Below, piece after piece: positions 40,339 to 49,418 of a DNA stretch of 64,000 bases (positions are counted from its first letter, which is position 1; each line of letters opens with the position of its first letter). The notes beneath the pieces were generated by a model. The model was not told the DNA's origin and did not search any database. It saw only the letters and a list, made by a program, of their open reading frames with translations. Location: NCBI RefSeq assembly GCF_001854805.1, contig NZ_MBLO01000258.1, forward strand, positions 50,339-114,338. Direction: 5' to 3'. Both the position numbers and the translations under genes were made by a program. This DNA comes from Pseudofrankia coriaricola. Its GTDB lineage: Bacteria > Actinomycetota > Actinomycetes > Frankiales > Frankiaceae.

Positions 40339-41778
40339 TCAACGCTCCTTGGTGAAACGAACCGGCCGGGCCTTCCAGAAATAGTTGTGAATCCCGTTCC
40401 CGGCGGTGACCACGCGCCGGAAGGTCATCTCGACCCGCTGGCCGATGGCGACGTCGCCCGCGCTGTCGGTCAGCTCGCAGTCGGTGCGCCCACCGCCGTC
40501 GAAGTCGACGACCACGCCGACCAGCGGCGGGCTCGGGGTGTAGGCGAGGCGGTCGACGGTGAAGGTGGCGATCTTTGCGGGGGTGTCCGCCAGCGCGACC
40601 GGTGTCGCCTCGTCCACCGCCGCGCACTTCTTGCACACCCTGCCCGGGGGCAGCTGGACGTCGCCGCACGCGGTGCACTTCGACGCGACGAACCCGAACT
40701 TCCACGCGGCGCTCCGTAGCGACGGCGGCGCCGCCGGGGCGGCCGGGTCGGGGCGGCGCGGCGGCTCCCGGTCCAGGAAGCCCTTCCAGGTCAGGAACGA
40801 GGCGTACGGCAGCGTGTCGTTGCCGGCGGCCACCTGGTCGGCGACGCCGACGGCCGGCCGGCCCGCGGGCAGGGCGTCGGTCGCCCGCCAGACGGTCGCG
40901 GTCGCGCCGTCGGCGAGCACGACCAGGGCGATCGTCTGGCCGGGCTCGGCCCGGTCGAGCGCATCGGCGAGCAGCAGCCCGGCCTGCGCGGTCCCGGGGT
41001 TGCCGAGCGCATCGGTGAGGTCGGGCGCGAGCGCGTCGCGGCGGGCGCCGCAGCGGGCGGCGAACGCGCGGACCGCTCGGGCATGGGTGCCGGCGACGAT
41101 CACGCGGTCGAGCTGGTCGGGCGTGAGGTCGGCGTCCTTGAGCGCGGCGGCGAACGCCTCGTGCGCGAGCGGCAGGTAGGCCTGCTCGCCGAAGCGCTCC
41201 TCCCACACGCGGGACGCGGACGCGCCGGGAACCCGCCACCGGTCGAGGAACTCCGCGGTGGCGCTGGCCTGGGCGAGCAGCTCGGCCAGCACCGGGGCGC
41301 CCGGCGTGTCCCGCCCGAGGAGCAGGGCCGACGCCGCGTCGCCGCCAGCCGTCTCGTCCTGCCCGCCGGGCAGGCCTGTGCGGGTGTCCGCCAGCACGAC
41401 CAGCCCTGCCGCGCCGCCCGCCGCGGCGCCGGCGGCGGCGAGCAGGGCGCCGATGCCGCTGCGCACGGCGCCGCCGAAGTCCACCGCGAGCACGTCACGG
41501 CCGAGGCGGAGCGCCGCATGGACGACAGTGGCGTTGGACTTGTCGGCATAGGCGGGGTCAGTGGTGCTGAAGTACAGCGTCCCCGGCTCGTCGGCCCGCC
41601 CGCGCAGCGCGACACGCGCCGCCTCGACGCCGAGCGTGGTCGTGTCCTCGTCGTAGCTGGCCACCGCCCGGGTGCCCTTGCCGCCCCCGGTCCCCAGCGC
41701 CGCGGCGACCGCCGCGCGCGTCAGACGCCAGTACGGCACGTACGCGCCGTAGCCCGTAATTCCGACGGAGCTCGCCAT
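40339..41778 (-). CDS. HMG-CoA-synthase-like protein fused to DUF35, nucleophile apparently lost
   Basis: A 479-residue fusion. Residues 1 to about 330 resemble archaeal-type HMG-CoA synthase: GITGYGAYVPYWRL, SYDEDTTTLGVEAAR, DKSNATVVHAAL, NPGTAQAGLLLADAL. Where the nucleophilic Cys occurs (DFEFACKAGT in archaeal proteins) it reads DFGGAVRSGI, with Val in its place. Residues about 340-479 are a DUF35 domain with an intact zinc knuckle (CTACG, CKKC). ATG at 41778 follows GGGAGGCCGC. Gene order with the thiolase mirrors the archaeal thiolase/DUF35/HMGCS complex. A scaffolding or C-C-cleaving role is inferred. Confidence 0.85.
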   Translation of the reverse strand: MASSVGITGYGAYVPYWRLTRAAVAAALGTGGGKGTRAVASYDEDTTTLGVEAARVALRGRADEPGTLYFSTTDPAYADKSNATVVHAALRLGRDVLAVDFGGAVRSGIGALLAAAGAAAGGAAGLVVLADTRTGLPGGQDETAGGDAASALLLGRDTPGAPVLAELLAQASATAEFLDRWRVPGASASRVWEERFGEQAYLPLAHEAFAAALKDADLTPDQLDRVIVAGTHARAVRAFAARCGARRDALAPDLTDALGNPGTAQAGLLLADALDRAEPGQTIALVVLADGATATVWRATDALPAGRPAVGVADQVAAGNDTLPYASFLTWKGFLDREPPRRPDPAAPAAPPSLRSAAWKFGFVASKCTACGDVQLPPGRVCKKCAAVDEATPVALADTPAKIATFTVDRLAYTPSPPLVGVVVDFDGGGRTDCELTDSAGDVAIGQRVEMTFRRVVTAGNGIHNYFWKARPVRFTKER

Positions 41779-41854
41779 GCGGCCTCCCACAAACGATCAG
41801 AACTGTCAGGTGGTCAGCTGGGCGGGGACGGCCAGCGCCGTCCCGGGCCCGGGG

Positions 41855-43006
41855 TCAGTACGAGCGCAGGCCCATGCTGCGGGCGATCGCGTTGCGCTGG
41901 ATCTGGCTGGTGCCGCCGGAGATCGTCGCCACGATCGACTCCCGCCAGCGGAAGCTCATGACGCTCTCCGTCGAGAAACCGTGGCCAGCCAGGATCTGCA
42001 TCCCCCAGCGGGCCGCCGACACATAGGTCTCGGAGCCCTTCAGCTTCGCCATCGCGCCCTCGCGGGTGCACGGCTCGCCGGCCGCGAGCAGGCACGCCGC
42101 GCGGTAGGACAGCAGCCGCGCCGCGTCGATCTCGGTCTGCAGGTCGGCCAGCGCGTGCGCGAGCGACTGGAACTCCCCGATCGGGCGGCCGAACGCCTGC
42201 CGCTCGCGCGCGTAGGCCAGCGCCTCGTCGAGCGTCGCCTGCGCGGTGCCGACATAGGCGGCGCTCATGAGGATCTTCTCGACGTCCAGGCCGGAGAGCA
42301 TGACCCGCCAGCCGCCGTGGAGGGGGCCGACGAGGTTCTCCTTGGGGACTCGCACGTCGGTGAGGAACAGCTCGTTCGTGCCCAGGATGTGGCGGGCCAG
42401 CGTCGGCGTCCGGCGGATCTCCACACCGGGCGAGGCCGGGTCGACGAGCAGGAGGGACAGCCCGCGGTGGCGCGGTGCGTCCGGGTCGGTCCGCACGTAC
42501 ATCGCGATCACCGCGCCCGGCACGCCGGCGCCGGTGCACCAGGCCTTCTGCCCGTTGACGACGAAGTGGTCGCCGGCGTCCACCGCGGACGTGCGCAGCG
42601 CCGCCACGTCGGAGCCGACGTCGGGCTCGCTCATCGCCACGGCGAAGCGGGTTCGGCCGGCCATCATGTCGGCCAGGTAGCGCTCGTGCTGGGCAGCGCT
42701 GCCCCAGCGCAGCAGCGTCAGCCCCGGGATGAAGGTGCCCGCGTAGCACATCGCGATGTCGAGGCTGGCACGGCCGAGCTCCTCGGCCAGCAGACACAGC
42801 TCGACGATCCCGCCGTCGTCCCCGCCGAGCGCGGCGGGGAACGGCAGCGAGAGCCAGCCCAGCTCGGCCATCGCGGTGAACAGCTCGGCGGGGTACGTCC
42901 CCGCCTCGTCCCACGCCTTCGCCCGCTCAGGCGGGCACACCTTGGCCACGAACTCGCGTGCCGTCTCGCGCAGCAGGCGCTGCTCGTCAGTCAGTCCGAA
43001 GTCCAT
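41855..43006 (-). CDS. Acyl-CoA dehydrogenase (FadE)
   Basis: A 383-residue acyl-CoA dehydrogenase with MDFGLTDEQRLLRETARE start, MSEPDVGSDVAALRT (FAD site), NGQKAWCTGAG and ISGGTSQIQRN near the end. In the last motif Gly replaces the Glu of MCAD-type YEGT, as in many actinomycete FadE proteins, so the base may lie elsewhere. ATG at 43006 follows GGGATGGGGAC; in-frame starts up to 43102 would reach into the AT-rich promoter. It precedes the HMG-CoA-synthase-like fusion by 76 bases and is likely in its operon. Confidence 0.9.
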   Translation of the reverse strand: MDFGLTDEQRLLRETAREFVAKVCPPERAKAWDEAGTYPAELFTAMAELGWLSLPFPAALGGDDGGIVELCLLAEELGRASLDIAMCYAGTFIPGLTLLRWGSAAQHERYLADMMAGRTRFAVAMSEPDVGSDVAALRTSAVDAGDHFVVNGQKAWCTGAGVPGAVIAMYVRTDPDAPRHRGLSLLLVDPASPGVEIRRTPTLARHILGTNELFLTDVRVPKENLVGPLHGGWRVMLSGLDVEKILMSAAYVGTAQATLDEALAYARERQAFGRPIGEFQSLAHALADLQTEIDAARLLSYRAACLLAAGEPCTREGAMAKLKGSETYVSAARWGMQILAGHGFSTESVMSFRWRESIVATISGGTSQIQRNAIARSMGLRSY

Positions 43007-43111
43007 GTCCCCATCCCGGGTCACCATCCAGGGCTCGCGGTCCGTCGCCTCGCGGGCGTCGCGCAGGGGCGCGGCCCCGACATCCACGACTGGAGCTCGC
43101 ACCCATCGAGA

Positions 43112-43126
43112 TATTCGTTAGATAAT
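43112..43126. promoter_or_regulatory. AT-rich element TATTCGTTAGATAAT
   Basis: Its complement differs at one of 15 positions from the element at 33988. It is about 106 bases before the FadE start and 60 bases after the stop of the minus-strand crotonase gene upstream. Confidence 0.58.
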
Positions 43127-43186
43127 TACACGATTTCAGATGTACAGCAAGGCGTGACCAGGCCGGACCCGAGGCCGCGAGCGCCG

Positions 43187-43969
43187 TCAACAGCCGGTGA
43201 AGACCGCCTTACCCGGGCCGCGCTGGAGAAACGAGGCCATGCCCTCGGCGCGGTCCTCCGTCGCGAACAGGCCGATGAAGTGGGCGCGTTCGATGGCCAG
43301 GCCGGTGTCCAGCGGAACCTCGAGGCCCTCGTCGACCGCGAGCTTGAGTGCCCGCAGGGCCAGCGCCGGGCCGGTTGCGAACGCCGCCGCCCTGGCGAGC
43401 GCCGCCTGGTAGACCTCCCCCACCGGGAGCACCGCGTCGACGAGACCGGTCGCGAGCGCCTCGTCGGCTCGCACCTGCCGGCCGGTGTACAGCAGGTCCT
43501 TGGCCACCGCCGGGCCGACGAGCCGGGCCAGCCGCTGGGTGCCGCCGCCGCACGGGATCGTGCCGAGGAGGACCTCGGGCAGTCCGAGCCGGACGTCCTG
43601 CGCCGCCATCCGGAAGTCGCAGGCGAGCGCGATCTCCAGGCCGCCGCCGAGCGCGAAGCCGGTCAGGGCGGCGATGGTCGGCTTGCCGATGCCGGCGACC
43701 GCGCCGAGCGTGGCCTGCAACTCCCCGACGTCCGCGACCATGCCAGCGAGGTCGGCCGCCGCGAGCTCCCGCACGTCGGCCCCGGCGGCGAAGCTCCTCT
43801 CCCCGCCGTACACGACCACCGCTCGAACGTCGCCGCGCCGGCCGGCCTCGGCCGCCGCCGCCGCGAGGCGCGTGCGCATCTCGGCATCCAGCGCGTTGAC
43901 GGGCGGCCGGTCCAGCCGGATCGTGCCGACACCGCCGGCGACGTGCAGGCGGACGGAGGGCTGCGTCAT
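43187..43969 (-). CDS. Enoyl-CoA hydratase, canonical active site
   Basis: A 260-residue crotonase with both hydratase glutamates: GGGLEIALACDF and GLPEVLLGTIPCGGGTQR. It hydrates 2-enoyl-CoA to (S)-3-hydroxyacyl-CoA in beta-oxidation. GGGAG lies five bases before ATG 43969; ATG 43981, overlapping the upstream stop as TGATG, would add four residues. It is cotranscribed with the acyl-CoA dehydrogenase upstream, a classical first and second beta-oxidation step. Confidence 0.92.
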   Translation of the reverse strand: MTQPSVRLHVAGGVGTIRLDRPPVNALDAEMRTRLAAAAAEAGRRGDVRAVVVYGGERSFAAGADVRELAAADLAGMVADVGELQATLGAVAGIGKPTIAALTGFALGGGLEIALACDFRMAAQDVRLGLPEVLLGTIPCGGGTQRLARLVGPAVAKDLLYTGRQVRADEALATGLVDAVLPVGEVYQAALARAAAFATGPALALRALKLAVDEGLEVPLDTGLAIERAHFIGLFATEDRAEGMASFLQRGPGKAVFTGC

Positions 43970-43980
43970 CTCGGCTCCCA

Positions 43981-45138
43981 TCAGGCGGCCGGGCCCTCGA
44001 GGCGCAGCGCGCGGCCGACGATCTCCTTCATGACCTCGTTACTGCCGGCATAGATGCGCTGGACCCGGCTGTCGCGCCACAGCCGCGCGATCTCGTACTC
44101 GTTCATGTAGCCGTAGCCGCCGAACAGCTGCAGGCAGCGGTCGACGACCTGGTTCTGGGTATCGGTCGTCCACTGCTTGAGCCCGGCGGCGTCCTCGGGC
44201 GAGAGGTCGCCGGCGAGGTGCTCCACCACGGCCTTGTCGACGTAGGCCTGGGCGACCTCGCACAGCGTCTTGACCTCGGCCAGCTCGAACCGGGTGTTCT
44301 GGAAGCCGCCCAGGGTCTGACCGAAGGCCTGGCGGGAGCGGACGTAGTCGACGGTCAGCCCGAGGGCGCGCCACATCACGCCGGTGGCGGCAACGCCCGC
44401 GCCGAGGCGCTCCTGCGGCAGGTTGCGCATCAGGTAGCCGAAGCCCCTGCCCTCCTCGCCGAGCAGGTTCGTCACCGGCACCCGCACGTCGCGGAAGAAC
44501 AGCTCCGCGGTGTCCTGCGAGCGCTGGCCGACCTTGTCGAGGTGCCGGCCGCGCTCGAAGCCGGGCATGCCGTCCTCGACGACGAGCAGGCTCACGCCCT
44601 TGTGCCGCTGCGCCGGGTCGGTCTTGACCGCGACGACGGCCTTGTCGAGCAGCAGCCCGTTGGTGATGAACGCCTTCGTGCCGTTGACGACGTAGACGTC
44701 ACCGTCGCGCAGCGCGGTGGCGCGGATCGAGGCGACGTCGCTGCCCGCGCCCGGCTCGCTGATGGCCAGGCCCCAGATGGTGTCGCCGGTGACCGAGCCT
44801 GGCAGCCAGCGGGCCTTCTGATCCTGGTTGGTCAGGTCGATCAGGTAGGGCGGCATGACGTCGTTCTGCAGGCCGAACCCGAGGCCGGCGCTGCCGGTCG
44901 CGTAGATCTCCTCGGCAAGCACCTGGGAGTAGCGGTAGTCCCGCACACCCTGGCCGCCGAACTCCTCGGGCGCCTCCCAGAGCAGCATCCCGGCGGCGCC
45001 GGCCCGCCGCCAGACGTCGCGGTCGACCTGGCCTGCCCGTTCCCACTCCTCGACCCGAGGTGCGCACTCCTTGACGAAGAACGACCGGCACAGGTCGCGG
45101 AACGCCTCGTGCTCCACCTCGAAGTGCCTGCGCTGCAC
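43981..45138 (-). CDS. Acyl-CoA dehydrogenase (FadE)
   Basis: A 385-residue enzyme of the long/branched-chain acyl-CoA dehydrogenase type. ISEPGAGSDVASIRAT and NGTKAFITNGLL bind FAD and substrate, QLFGGYGYMNEYEIARLWRD contains the Arg/Glu face, and RIYAGSNEVMKEIVGR ends the protein with AGSN in place of YEGT. GTG at 45138 has AGGAGG eight bases upstream; longer starts lack one. It is coupled to the enoyl-CoA hydratase and divergent from another crotonase. Confidence 0.92.
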   Translation of the reverse strand: MQRRHFEVEHEAFRDLCRSFFVKECAPRVEEWERAGQVDRDVWRRAGAAGMLLWEAPEEFGGQGVRDYRYSQVLAEEIYATGSAGLGFGLQNDVMPPYLIDLTNQDQKARWLPGSVTGDTIWGLAISEPGAGSDVASIRATALRDGDVYVVNGTKAFITNGLLLDKAVVAVKTDPAQRHKGVSLLVVEDGMPGFERGRHLDKVGQRSQDTAELFFRDVRVPVTNLLGEEGRGFGYLMRNLPQERLGAGVAATGVMWRALGLTVDYVRSRQAFGQTLGGFQNTRFELAEVKTLCEVAQAYVDKAVVEHLAGDLSPEDAAGLKQWTTDTQNQVVDRCLQLFGGYGYMNEYEIARLWRDSRVQRIYAGSNEVMKEIVGRALRLEGPAA

Positions 45139-45260
45139 GGTGTCCGCCTCCTGGGGATACACGGGGCCCCGACGGGGGCGGGTGGCGCGGGACACCATGA
45201 GCACCCCGGCGTCGGCCCTTCTGGCCGCACCCCGCGAGGTTCGATAAGATGCACTTGTAG

Positions 45261-45278
45261 TAATTAACTATCTCATTG
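45261..45278. promoter_or_regulatory. AT-rich island with TAACTATCTCATT
   Basis: 45266-45278 is identical to 27977-27989. It lies between the FadE/hydratase operon and a crotonase gene, about 100 bases before the latter. Confidence 0.6.
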
Positions 45279-45380
45279 CGGCTTCACTGGCACCAGTCCA
45301 CCAGTCGGGCCGGAGTCGTACGGGCGTGAGCCCGGTCACCACCGCCCCACCTGTGACACGCGACCTGGAAGGACGGCCCG

Positions 45381-46208
<828 letters not shown>

Positions 46209-46215
46209 GCCGGCC

Positions 46216-47025
46216 ATGACGACCACGTCCGAAGGGCGCCCCGGCCCGTCCGGCGCCGGCCAGGGTGGCGCCGGGCCAGGTCGCCAGGTCCGCGTGCCCA
46301 AGGCCGGGGAGCTGGTCGCGAGCCAGGTACGCGGGAGGATCGTGCGAGGCGAGCTCGCCGAGGGCACCATGCTCCCGTCGGAGTCGGTCCTGATGACGCA
46401 GTTCGGCGTCTCCCGGCCGACGCTGCGCGAAGGATTTCGCATGCTCGAGGCCGAGGGCCTCATCACCGTGCTGCGCGGGTCCCGTGGTGGCGCCCGGGTC
46501 CAGGTGCCCAGCCCCGCGGCGCTCGCCCGTCAGGCGGGCGCCGTGCTGCAGCACCGCCGAGCCCGGCTGAAGGACGTCTTCGAGATCCGCACGCTGCTGG
46601 AGGGCCAGGCCGCGGCCCGGCTCGCGGCGGCCCGTACCGCGGCGAAGGTGGCCCGGATCGAGGAGCTGCTCGCCGCGGAGGCACACGCGCACGACGCCGG
46701 CCGCCACAACGACTTCCTCACCGCCGACCAGGACCTACACCTGGGCCTGGTGGAGCTCGCGGACAGCCCCACCCTCAGCCTGCTGGTGCGGATGCTCTAC
46801 GCCGTCGTCGAGACGGCCAATGTCTCGTCGACGTCCGTCGCGCCGCCGGACACCCATGCCGCCCTGCGCGAGCGCACCCACCGGAGCCACCGGAGGCTGG
46901 TCACGCTGTTGCGGGACGGGACGGCCGGCGAGGTCGAGGCCTACTGGACCCGCCACCTGGAGTCGGTGAGCACGTTCCTGCTCACGGGCATCCCGGCCGA
47001 GACCGCCGTCGACCTGATGAGCTGA
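46216..47025 (+). CDS. GntR-family (FadR/FCD subfamily) regulator
   Basis: A 269-residue regulator whose winged helix (residues about 54-100, FGVSRPTLREGFRMLE, wing RGSRGGARVQV) closely resembles that of the 23.5-kb regulator. The FCD domain follows with FEIRTLLEGQAAARLA and DQDLHLGLVELADSPTL. ATG at 46216 is seven bases after the crotonase stop, so it depends on that unit's promoter and island. It is a candidate for reading the repeated AT-rich elements; an acyl-CoA effector is family knowledge. Confidence 0.92.
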   Translation: MTTTSEGRPGPSGAGQGGAGPGRQVRVPKAGELVASQVRGRIVRGELAEGTMLPSESVLMTQFGVSRPTLREGFRMLEAEGLITVLRGSRGGARVQVPSPAALARQAGAVLQHRRARLKDVFEIRTLLEGQAAARLAAARTAAKVARIEELLAAEAHAHDAGRHNDFLTADQDLHLGLVELADSPTLSLLVRMLYAVVETANVSSTSVAPPDTHAALRERTHRSHRRLVTLLRDGTAGEVEAYWTRHLESVSTFLLTGIPAETAVDLMS

Positions 47026-47171
47026 GCGACCGCACCCCCTAGCAAGACCGCCAAGCAAGCACGATGATTTAGCGCTATCGGAGGCGGTCGCCGGCCGGGT
47101 GGGCAGCCAGCTGGCACCCGGCCCGGACACGGCGGCCGCATTCCGACGCAGACGACGCGGGAGGACCCAGG

Positions 47172-47483
47172 ATGAGGTTCATCGTCGCCGACGAGCAGCC
47201 GCCACGGCTCTTACTGGAGGCGGCCGCCGCCTACTCGACCCACTGCTGCGCGGGAGTGCTCGACCTGCGGCGCGACCGGGCCGGCTACTGGCAGGCGACG
47301 CTCATCCACGAGCTCGACTGCCTGGACCCCGATGTGGCGCCGCGGACCGGGGAGCCCGCACGCGACGGCGAGCCGGTGGCCGCCCACCGGGCCGACCGGG
47401 CCGCGCGCCCCCCGTCGCGGCGGCCCGCCGCCCGGCCCGCCCGGATCGGACGCCGTCGCGGCCGCGCCACCGGGCCGGGCTGA
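47172..47483 (+). CDS. Small hypothetical protein
   Basis: A 103-residue predicted protein, ATG preceded by GGGAGGACCCAGG, a good ribosome site. The first 55 residues look ordered (LLLEAAAAYSTHCCAG, GYWQATLIHELDCLD), with three Cys; the rest is an Arg/Pro/Ala-rich tail, typical of actinomycete low-complexity ends. I recognise no family. It sits alone between the GntR gene and the FadE gene; AT-containing DNA around 47060 could be its promoter. Confidence 0.45.
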   Translation: MRFIVADEQPPRLLLEAAAAYSTHCCAGVLDLRRDRAGYWQATLIHELDCLDPDVAPRTGEPARDGEPVAAHRADRAARPPSRRPAARPARIGRRRGRATGPG

Positions 47484-47513
47484 CAGTCAGGACGGGGGCC
47501 ACATCACCCACCC

Positions 47514-47544
47514 AAATTAGATAAATAATCTATCTTTATCTCAT
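47514..47544 (+). promoter_or_regulatory. AT-rich promoter with possible leaderless start
   Basis: The island runs directly into the ATG at 47543 with no ribosome site. TATCTT at 47531-47536 sits at -12 to -7 relative to that ATG, the spacing of a -10 box for a leaderless transcript. TTAGATAAAT and TTATCTCAT words match the island family. Confidence 0.5.
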
Positions 47545-48769
47545 GGACCTGCGCTATCCGCCCGACGTCGAGGCCTTCCGCGCCGAGGTGCGCGCCATCC
47601 TCGCCGAGGAACTCCCGGCGGACTTCGCCGGCCTCGGCGCGATCGAGGACCGGACCGCCGCGGAGGATTTCGTCGAGAGCTGGCGGGCGACGCTGTACCG
47701 ACGCGGGCTGCTCGGGGTCACCTGGCCCGTCGAGTACGGCGGCCGAGGCCTTTCCCGACTGCACCAGGTCGCCCTCGTCGAGGAGCTGGCCCGCGCCGGC
47801 GTCCCCTATGGGGCGCCGTACGACACCTATGCGATCAAGATGCTGGGCTCGACCCTGCTGCGCTTCGGCACACCCGCGCAGAAGGAGCGGTTCCTGCCCC
47901 GGATCCTGTCCGGCGAGGAGCACTGGTGCCAGGGCTACTCCGAGCCCGAGGCCGGCTCCGACCTCGCCGCGCTGCGCACCCGGGCCCATCTCGAGGGCGA
48001 CGAGTGGGTCGTCACCGGGCAGAAGATCTGGACGTCGCACGCCTTCCACGCCGGCTGGATCTTCATGCTCGCCCGCACCGACCCCGATGCCGCGCGCAAC
48101 CGCGGGATCAGCTTCCTGCTCGTCCCGATCCACCAGCCCGGCATCGAGATCCGGCGCATCCGCCAGATGACCGGCGAGAGCGAGTTCTGCGAGGTCTTCG
48201 TCACCGAGGCGCGCACGGCCGCCGAGAACGTCGTCGGCGCGCCCGGTGAAGGCTGGAAGGTGGCGACCGCGCTGCTGGGCCACGAGCGCGGCGAGGAGGC
48301 CGCCACCAACCCGATCCTGTTCCGCTCCGAGCTCGACCGGCTGATCCGGCTGGCCCAGCAGGACGGCAAGGCCGGCGACCCGGTGGTCCGCCAGCGGCTC
48401 GCCGACGCCGTCGCCCGGGTCGAGGTCATGCGCCACCTGGGCTACCGGATCCTCACCGGCCTGGCCCGGGGCGGCGAGCTGGCCGCGACGGCGTCGGTCG
48501 CCAAGCTGTACTGGAGCGAGTACCACCAGCGGGTGACGGACCTGGCCGAGGACATCCTCGGCCTCCGGGGGCAGGTGCTCCAGGGCCGCCCGCCGCTGCG
48601 GGCCTACCGGGCCGACGACCCGGGCGTGCCGTCCAGCTCGACCGCCTCGTGGGCGGGTGCCTGGATGGCGGCGCGCTCCGGCACCATCTACGCCGGCGCC
48701 TCCGAGATCCAGCGCAACATCATCGCCGAGACGATCCTAGGCCTGCCCCGCGAGCCCCGCCCGACCTGA
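47543..48769 (+). CDS. Acyl-CoA dehydrogenase (FadE)
   Basis: A 408-residue acyl-CoA dehydrogenase of the group common in actinomycete steroid and terpene catabolism (FadE17/FadE28-like in outline). GYSEPEAGSDLAALRT, TGQKIWTSHAF and IYAGASEIQRNIIAE are visible; the usual Glu before GTS is replaced by AGAS. The ATG follows directly on an AT-rich island without a ribosome site, suggesting leaderless translation. It is a single-gene unit; no partner alpha/beta subunit is adjacent. Confidence 0.9.
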   Translation: MDLRYPPDVEAFRAEVRAILAEELPADFAGLGAIEDRTAAEDFVESWRATLYRRGLLGVTWPVEYGGRGLSRLHQVALVEELARAGVPYGAPYDTYAIKMLGSTLLRFGTPAQKERFLPRILSGEEHWCQGYSEPEAGSDLAALRTRAHLEGDEWVVTGQKIWTSHAFHAGWIFMLARTDPDAARNRGISFLLVPIHQPGIEIRRIRQMTGESEFCEVFVTEARTAAENVVGAPGEGWKVATALLGHERGEEAATNPILFRSELDRLIRLAQQDGKAGDPVVRQRLADAVARVEVMRHLGYRILTGLARGGELAATASVAKLYWSEYHQRVTDLAEDILGLRGQVLQGRPPLRAYRADDPGVPSSSTASWAGAWMAARSGTIYAGASEIQRNIIAETILGLPREPRPT

Positions 48770-49418
48770 GCGGAAAGACGAGGTGGGGCGACCCTGGGGA
48801 CCGCAAGAGCGGGCACGCCACCGCGGGTGAGTCCAACCAGGAGTTCGGTTCCCGTAACGGGGCGGACACCGGATCGTCGCGGCAGTCACCGCCAGGGCGG
48901 ACGAACGGAGGCGAACGCTTATCGCCATCTTCCCCAGTTGGCGGTTGTTGGGCGCCACTTTCCGTGCCGACGAGCGAGGCGGTTGCGTCACCGTCTGATC
49001 ATCAAGCCGCCGACGCTCGGTGCGCCCGACTCCTCACAATGCAAGGGCGCCTTCCGCGGCACCCACAGGAACCCCTTAAGTGCGGCCTGGTCGTCCACCG
49101 GCAGCCGGTCCGGATAGAGGAACCGGCGCCCCCACGCGGGGGCCAGCGGCGCCAGATGTCTGCACAACTCCTCGCCAAGCACCTCGTCGCGCTCGGCACC
49201 AACCTAACCACGGCGACATGCCCGTTCTGGGGTAACACACCGCAGCTGACCGGTCTCTGTGGACGAGGTCAAAGTTACGTTCCGATGTCGCCGAAGTATC
49301 CCGGATGGGGTCCGCTCAGCGGACCACGGGCATTGCTGCGACGGTGAGGGCGCGGCTATACCTCTGTGAACTCCGGCAAACAGCCAGGTTGACCGGCGGC
49401 ACCCTAGCGGACGGGGTA
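48770..49418. other. 649-base gap without an intact gene
   Basis: No intact coding region is supported. The minus strand at about 49020-49200 contains a transposase-like remnant (separate entry). No AT-rich island, strong hairpin or repeat was seen elsewhere in the gap. It marks the change from the FadE/crotonase region to the aromatic-catabolism region. Confidence 0.6.
49020..49200 (-). mobile_element. Degenerate IS5/IS4-type transposase N-terminal remnant
   Basis: A minus-strand frame reads VLGEELCRHLAPLAP, RRFLYPDRLPVDDQAALKGF, LWVPRKA. This resembles the N-terminus of IS5-family transposases (ELW...PLLP, YPGRxPxDDRAALxGILFVLRTG). Similarity then decays and a stop follows. No DDE residues, terminal repeats or target duplication were found. 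It is best read as a decayed insertion. Confidence 0.4.

Noticed and set aside
41777..44053. A 758-codon plus-strand frame opposite FadE and crotonase genes
   Set aside because: Composition is antisense-like, and both minus-strand genes beneath it have complete active-site motifs and ribosome sites.
48827..49347. Plus-strand small frames in the 48.8-49.4 kb gap
   Set aside because: None has a ribosome site or ordered composition; they lie over the decayed transposase-like sequence.
49305..49418. A longer N-terminus for the transporter ATPase
   Set aside because: The extra 38 residues do not match the family, whose N-terminus begins close to the ATG/GTG pair at 49419-49424.
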